Source: Actinomycetota bacterium (GTDB lineage Bacteria; Actinomycetota; Thermoleophilia; Solirubrobacterales; Solirubrobacteraceae). From it: DNA of 8,437 nt. Where the stretch lies: contig JAHWJM010000097.1 of NCBI GenBank assembly GCA_019348435.1, positions 1 through 8,437 on the forward strand, in the 5' to 3' direction. The translations under genes and the position numbers were made by a program. Each line of letters starts with the position of its first letter. Positions within the stretch are counted from its first letter, which is position 1. Positions 5,591 through 8,437 of the stretch are shown here, piece by piece. The notes under the pieces were generated by a model. That model did not search any database. It saw nothing but the letters and a program-made list of their open reading frames with translations, and was not told the DNA's origin.

Positions 5591-6721
5591 GTGCTGGCAT
5601 GGGAGATCGTCTTCTGGTCGTGCGTGGCCCTGCTCGGCTATGCGCAGGTCGGCTACCCGCTGCTGCTCGCGGCGCTCGCGCGGATGCGCCGCACCCGCAC
5701 TCCGGCGCCGGCCTTCGACGAGCTGCCGACGGTCAGCCTGATCGTCGCCGCCTACGACGAGGCAGCCGTGATCGCGGGCAAGGTCGCCAACGCGCTCGCG
5801 CTGGACTACCCGCCGGAGCGCCTGGAGGTCGTCGTGGCCAGCGACGGGTCGACCGACGCAACGGTGCTCGAGGCTCGGCGTGCCGGTGCCCACCATGTGC
5901 TCGACCTCGAGCGCGGCGGCAAGATCCGCGCCCAGGACGCGGGCGTCAAGCGCTCGCGCGCCGACGTCGTCGCGTTCTCGGACGCCAACAGCACCTGGGA
6001 GGCCGACGCGCTGCGCGAGCTCGTCGGCGCGTTCGCCGACGCGCGTGTCGGCTACGCCTGCGGCCAGGTCCGCTTCGTCAACGACGACGATGGGACCAAC
6101 CAGGAGGGCCTGTACTGGCGCTACGAGATGGCCCTGCGCGCGCTCGAGTCGCGCCTGCTGTCGGTGACCGCCGGCAACGGCGCGATCTACGCCACGCGCC
6201 GTGAGGCCTATATCGAGGTCGACCCGATCATGGGCCACGACCTGTCGTTTCCGTTCAACATGGTCAAGCGCGGCTGGCGGGCGGTATACGTGCCGCAGGC
6301 CCGCGCGACCGAGAAGATGGTGCCCTCGATCGAGGGGGAGTTTGCGCGCAAGCGGCGGATGATGAGCCACGCCTGGCCGATCGTGTTCCGCGGCGGGCTG
6401 CTGTCGCCGCGCGGCTACCCACCGCTGTACGCCCTCATGATCGCCTCGCACCGCGTGCTGCGCTACGCGGCGCCGTTCCTGCACGTCGGGGCGCTCGTGG
6501 CGAGCTTCGTGCTGGGCGCGACGAGCGCGTTCTACGCGGTCGCACTGGCGCTGCAGCTCGCGCTGATCCTCGCCGCGATGCTCGGGCGCATCGTCCCGCT
6601 GCGCCCGCTGCTCGTCGCCCGCTACTACGTGCTGAGCACCGCCTCCGTCGCGGCCGGGCTGTGGGATTGGCTGCGCCATGGCACGCCGGCGGGCTGGGAG
6701 CCGGCGGAGGGCACGCGCTAG
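5591..6721 (+). CDS. membrane-anchored GT2 family glycosyltransferase
   Basis: Membrane glycosyltransferase of 376 residues from the proposed GTG. An N-terminal helix (about 5-31, starting EIVFWSCVALLGYAQ) is followed by a cytoplasmic GT-A domain: TVSLIVAAYDEA (47-58), the nucleotide-binding ASDGSTD (84-90), the metal-site variant FSDANS (129-134), GNGAIYATRREA (195-206) and the acceptor-side HDLSFPF (216-222). An ARKRRMM segment (252-258) stands where processive family members carry QxxRW. Three hydrophobic segments (about 280-310, 312-331, 336-356) form a C-terminal membrane part. The layout resembles hyaluronan/cellulose-synthase-type enzymes, but the missing QxxRW argues for single-sugar transfer. 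The frame runs open upstream to 5387; a start there would add 68 residues without a domain and overlap the previous gene heavily. Its TAG shares one base with the GTG of the next gene (TAGTG), so the two are translationally coupled. It probably extends the lipid-linked glycan of this cluster. Confidence 0.9.
   Translation: MLAWEIVFWSCVALLGYAQVGYPLLLAALARMRRTRTPAPAFDELPTVSLIVAAYDEAAVIAGKVANALALDYPPERLEVVVASDGSTDATVLEARRAGAHHVLDLERGGKIRAQDAGVKRSRADVVAFSDANSTWEADALRELVGAFADARVGYACGQVRFVNDDDGTNQEGLYWRYEMALRALESRLLSVTAGNGAIYATRREAYIEVDPIMGHDLSFPFNMVKRGWRAVYVPQARATEKMVPSIEGEFARKRRMMSHAWPIVFRGGLLSPRGYPPLYALMIASHRVLRYAAPFLHVGALVASFVLGATSAFYAVALALQLALILAAMLGRIVPLRPLLVARYYVLSTASVAAGLWDWLRHGTPAGWEPAEGTR
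6706..6710 (+). promoter_or_regulatory. ribosome binding site GGAGG of the sugar-1-phosphate transferase gene
   Basis: GGAGG lies ten bases before the GTG at 6721, inside the 3' end of the preceding gene. It is the best Shine-Dalgarno in the window and decides the start at the TAGTG overlap rather than the ATG at 6661. Confidence 0.6.
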
Positions 6722-7350
6722 TGCTGCCCGCGGCAAGTCCTGACGGAGCAACCGGCGGCATCCTGCGGCGCGCGTTCGACATCGTGGTCGCCGCGACGGC
6801 GCTGGTCGTCGCTTCGCCGGCGCTGCTGCTCGCGATCGTGGCGGTGAAGGTCGAGTCGCGCGGCGGCGCCTTCTACCGCCAGCGTCGCGTGGGCCTGCAC
6901 GGCCGCGAGTTCGACGTGCTCAAGCTGCGCACGATGGTGCAGGGCGCCGAGCACATCGGCGCAGGCATGGCGGTGAACACCGGCGACGCGCGCATCACGC
7001 GCGTCGGAAAGGTCCTGCGCCGCACGTCGCTCGACGAGCTGCCCAACCTCGTCAACGTGCTCAAGGGCGAGATGGCGATCGTCGGCCCGCGGCCGACGCT
7101 TCCGTCGCAGGTCGCGCAGTACACCGAGCGCGAGCGCGGCCGCCTCGCCGTGCGTCCCGGGATCACCGGCTGGGCGCAGGTCAACGGCCGCGCGTCGCTG
7201 CCCTGGAGCGAGCGCATCGAGCTCGACCTCTGGTACATCGAGCACCGCTCGTGGCGCCTGGACCTGAAGATCCTGTGGCGCAGCGCGCAGCTCGTCGTGC
7301 GCGGCGAGGGGCTCTACAAGGGCGAGACCGGGGGCTGGACGCCGAGGTAG
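6721..7350 (+). CDS. polyprenyl-phosphate sugar-1-phosphate transferase (PglC-like minimal type)
   Basis: Initiating enzyme of glycan assembly: it moves a sugar-1-phosphate from an NDP-sugar to undecaprenyl phosphate at the inner membrane face. At 209 residues it contains only the bacterial sugar transferase domain and lacks the N-terminal helix bundle of WbaP-type enzymes. Residues 14-43 form the single membrane-inserted helix with a Ser-Pro kink (32-33), as in the re-entrant helix of PglC. Then come YRQRRVG (52-58), FDVLKLRTM (64-72), the catalytic Asp105-Glu106 in TSLDELPNL (102-110), the GPRP loop (122-125), and RPGITGWAQVNGR (145-157). GTG at 6721 overlaps the preceding stop by one base and has a good GGAGG. 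An ATG at 6661 in frame would add a Gly-rich tail read inside the upstream gene and is less likely. This gene identifies the plus-strand cluster as a lipid-linked glycan pathway. Which sugar is loaded cannot be read from the sequence. Confidence 0.95.
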   Translation: MLPAASPDGATGGILRRAFDIVVAATALVVASPALLLAIVAVKVESRGGAFYRQRRVGLHGREFDVLKLRTMVQGAEHIGAGMAVNTGDARITRVGKVLRRTSLDELPNLVNVLKGEMAIVGPRPTLPSQVAQYTERERGRLAVRPGITGWAQVNGRASLPWSERIELDLWYIEHRSWRLDLKILWRSAQLVVRGEGLYKGETGGWTPR

Positions 7351-7365
7351 GCGCCGGCGGCTGGG

Positions 7366-8437
7366 ATGCAGCGCTATCGACGTGTCCTGCGCGCGCCGCA
7401 GGTCAGGCCGCTCGTGGTCGCGACGCTGATCGCCGCGCTGCCGATCGGCATGGTGACGCTGGCCATCGTCGTCTTCATCCAGCGCGAGACGGGCTCCTAT
7501 GCGGCCGCCGGTCTCGTGGCGGCCGCGCTGGCGGCGGGGGTCGCGATCGTCACGCCGGTGCTCGGGCGGCTGATCGACCGGCTGGACGTCGGCCGCGCCC
7601 ACGAGGACGAGTCGTACGCCCGCATCGAGGTGTCGGCGGCCGACGAGGTGTCCCTGGCCCGCCTGCTCATGCGGCTGCAGGCGCACGGCGTCAACCAGGT
7701 CGACCCCGGCGAGGCGGTGCTGCGCGTCGTCGAGCAGGACGGCGTCTTCCCCGACGACTTCTACTCCACGACCAACCTCGAGACCGTCGTCCGGCTGGGC
7801 AGCACGTGGGTACCGGTCGAGCAGCCCGAGATGGACTGCGGCCTCGTCGTCGACGACGGCCGCGTGCGCACCGTCCCGGTCAGCGACATCAAGGCCGGAC
7901 AGCAGGTGGTCTGCGGCGCCGGCGGCGTGAAGGTGGTGCTGCCGCTGCGCGAGCACACGATGACGCAGGGGTCGTTCGAGTTCATGGCCTCCGCGGTGTC
8001 CAGCGAGAAGCCGCAGTCGCTGCTGCTGCGCCAGATCGCGCAGCAGATGCGCGAGGTCAAGACCGACGGCGGCAAGGTGCTGTGGGTCGGCGGCCCGGCC
8101 GTGGTGCACACCGGTGCCGCGCCGGCGATGGTGGCGCTGGTCGAGGCGGGCTACGTCGACGTGCTGTTCGCCGGCAACGCCCTTGCCACCCACGACATCG
8201 AGGCCTCGCTGTACGGCACCTCGCTGGGCGTCGACCTCGCCGCCGGCAAGGGCGTCGAGCACGGCCACGAGCACCACATCCGCGCCATCAACCAGATCCG
8301 CAAGGCCGGCTCGATCAAGGCGGCCGTCGAGCAGGGCGTCCTGACCGGCGGGGTGATGCACGCGATGGTCCGGCACGGCAAGTCGTTCGTGCTGGTCGGC
8401 TCGGTCCGCGACGACGGTCCGCTGCCGGACGTGCACA
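7366..8437 (+). CDS. chimeric ORF: MFS N-terminus fused to LOR/SDH-domain (TIGR00300, ornithine cyclodeaminase-like) protein, 3' truncated
   Basis: From ATG 7366, 15 bases after the previous stop, a frame runs for 357 codons to the window end without a stop. Residues 1-72 are a typical MFS beginning: basic start MQRYRRVLRA, helix 1 (about 14-38), a QRETGSYAAAG loop, and helix 2 ending in VLGRLIDR, the first half of motif A. The transporter then breaks off. From residue 74 (DVGRAHEDESYARIEV) the protein matches my recall of the LOR/SDH conserved family: HGVNQVDPGEA (107-117), DGVFPDDFYSTTNLE (125-139), PEMDCGL (154-160), EFMASAVSSEKPQ (205-217), VLWVGGPAVVHTGAAPAM (238-255), LFAGNALATHDIEASLYG (267-284), EHGHEHHIRAIN (298-309), VGSVRDDGPLPDVH (344-357). 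Characterised relatives (archaeal Ocd, C-terminus of cyanobacterial ArgZ/AgrE) convert ornithine to proline and ammonia. The family's first ~35 residues are missing. Either a true fusion or an assembly join; the LOR/SDH part would normally be soluble. About 60 C-terminal residues lie beyond the window. Confidence 0.8.
   Translation, partial: MQRYRRVLRAPQVRPLVVATLIAALPIGMVTLAIVVFIQRETGSYAAAGLVAAALAAGVAIVTPVLGRLIDRLDVGRAHEDESYARIEVSAADEVSLARLLMRLQAHGVNQVDPGEAVLRVVEQDGVFPDDFYSTTNLETVVRLGSTWVPVEQPEMDCGLVVDDGRVRTVPVSDIKAGQQVVCGAGGVKVVLPLREHTMTQGSFEFMASAVSSEKPQSLLLRQIAQQMREVKTDGGKVLWVGGPAVVHTGAAPAMVALVEAGYVDVLFAGNALATHDIEASLYGTSLGVDLAAGKGVEHGHEHHIRAINQIRKAGSIKAAVEQGVLTGGVMHAMVRHGKSFVLVGSVRDDGPLPDVH
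7579..7590 (+). other. junction between MFS-like and LOR/SDH-like coding sequence
   Basis: Codons up to Arg72-Leu73 (7579-7584) still read as MFS motif A, and from Asp74 (7585) the sequence reads as the conserved DVGRxHED segment of LOR/SDH proteins. No insertion sequence, target-site repeat, stop or frame slip is visible at the join, and GC content and codon use look the same on both sides. The short GACCGGCTGG stretch could be microhomology shared by both parents; this cannot be tested without the parental sequences. Confidence 0.55.

Noticed and set aside
5318..6751. 477-codon minus-strand frame opposite the membrane glycosyltransferase
   Set aside because: Low-complexity Arg/His/Gln-rich product; the plus strand carries conserved GT2 motifs throughout.
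8114..8344. Small plus-strand frame near the right end
   Set aside because: Ser/Arg/Pro-rich product lying in another frame inside the LOR/SDH coding sequence.
6718..8436. 572-codon open frame on the minus strand opposite the sugar transferase and the chimeric gene
   Set aside because: Its product is rich in His, Arg, Asp and Gln with no domain, the typical antisense reading of GC-rich genes; the plus strand over the same DNA encodes clear families.
1..8437. RNA genes, CRISPR arrays, insertion sequences or attachment sites
   Set aside because: No tRNA-like cloverleaf, regularly spaced repeats, transposase or terminal inverted repeats were seen while reading either strand.

Overview
The window is very GC-rich with strong GC3 bias, dense gene packing, GTG starts, 1-4 base start/stop overlaps and few Shine-Dalgarno sites. 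Several genes appear to start directly behind a TAnnnT -10 box, which suggests leaderless transcripts. Together with the protein families this points to a soil-type actinobacterium, possibly in the Solirubrobacterales/Thermoleophilia. The lineage is inferred; no marker gene is present.

Left part, minus strand, read right to left: a possible 13-codon leader ORF (3437-3396), a CocE/NonD-type alpha/beta hydrolase of the peptidase S15 family (3399-1735), an MFS transporter coupled to it by a GTGA overlap (1738-116), and the first 21 codons of another gene that runs off the window (64-1). This looks like a small operon in which an ester or amide is hydrolysed and a substrate or product is carried across the membrane. 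The actual compound cannot be told from the sequence. Further upstream, also on the minus strand, is a GT2 glycosyltransferase resembling rhamnosyltransferases (4428-3493).

Right part, plus strand: starting head-to-head with the GT2 gene across a 39-base divergent promoter region is a tight surface-glycan cluster. It holds a GT4-type glycosyltransferase (4468-5571), a membrane-anchored GT2 glycosyltransferase (5591-6721) and a small polyprenyl-phosphate sugar-1-phosphate transferase (6721-7350). The last enzyme would load the first sugar on the lipid carrier and the glycosyltransferases would extend it. No flippase or polymerase is seen.

Right end: an ORF opens at 7366 and stays open to the window edge. 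Its first ~70 codons are the first two helices of an MFS transporter, ending inside the loop 2-3 motif. Without a frame break it then becomes a LOR/SDH-domain protein (TIGR00300 family, relatives of the ornithine cyclodeaminase part of ArgZ/AgrE) that lacks its normal N-terminal ~35 residues. This chimera is the most unusual thing here. It is either a real gene fusion or rearrangement, or an assembly join, and the two can be separated by reads across about 7575-7590.
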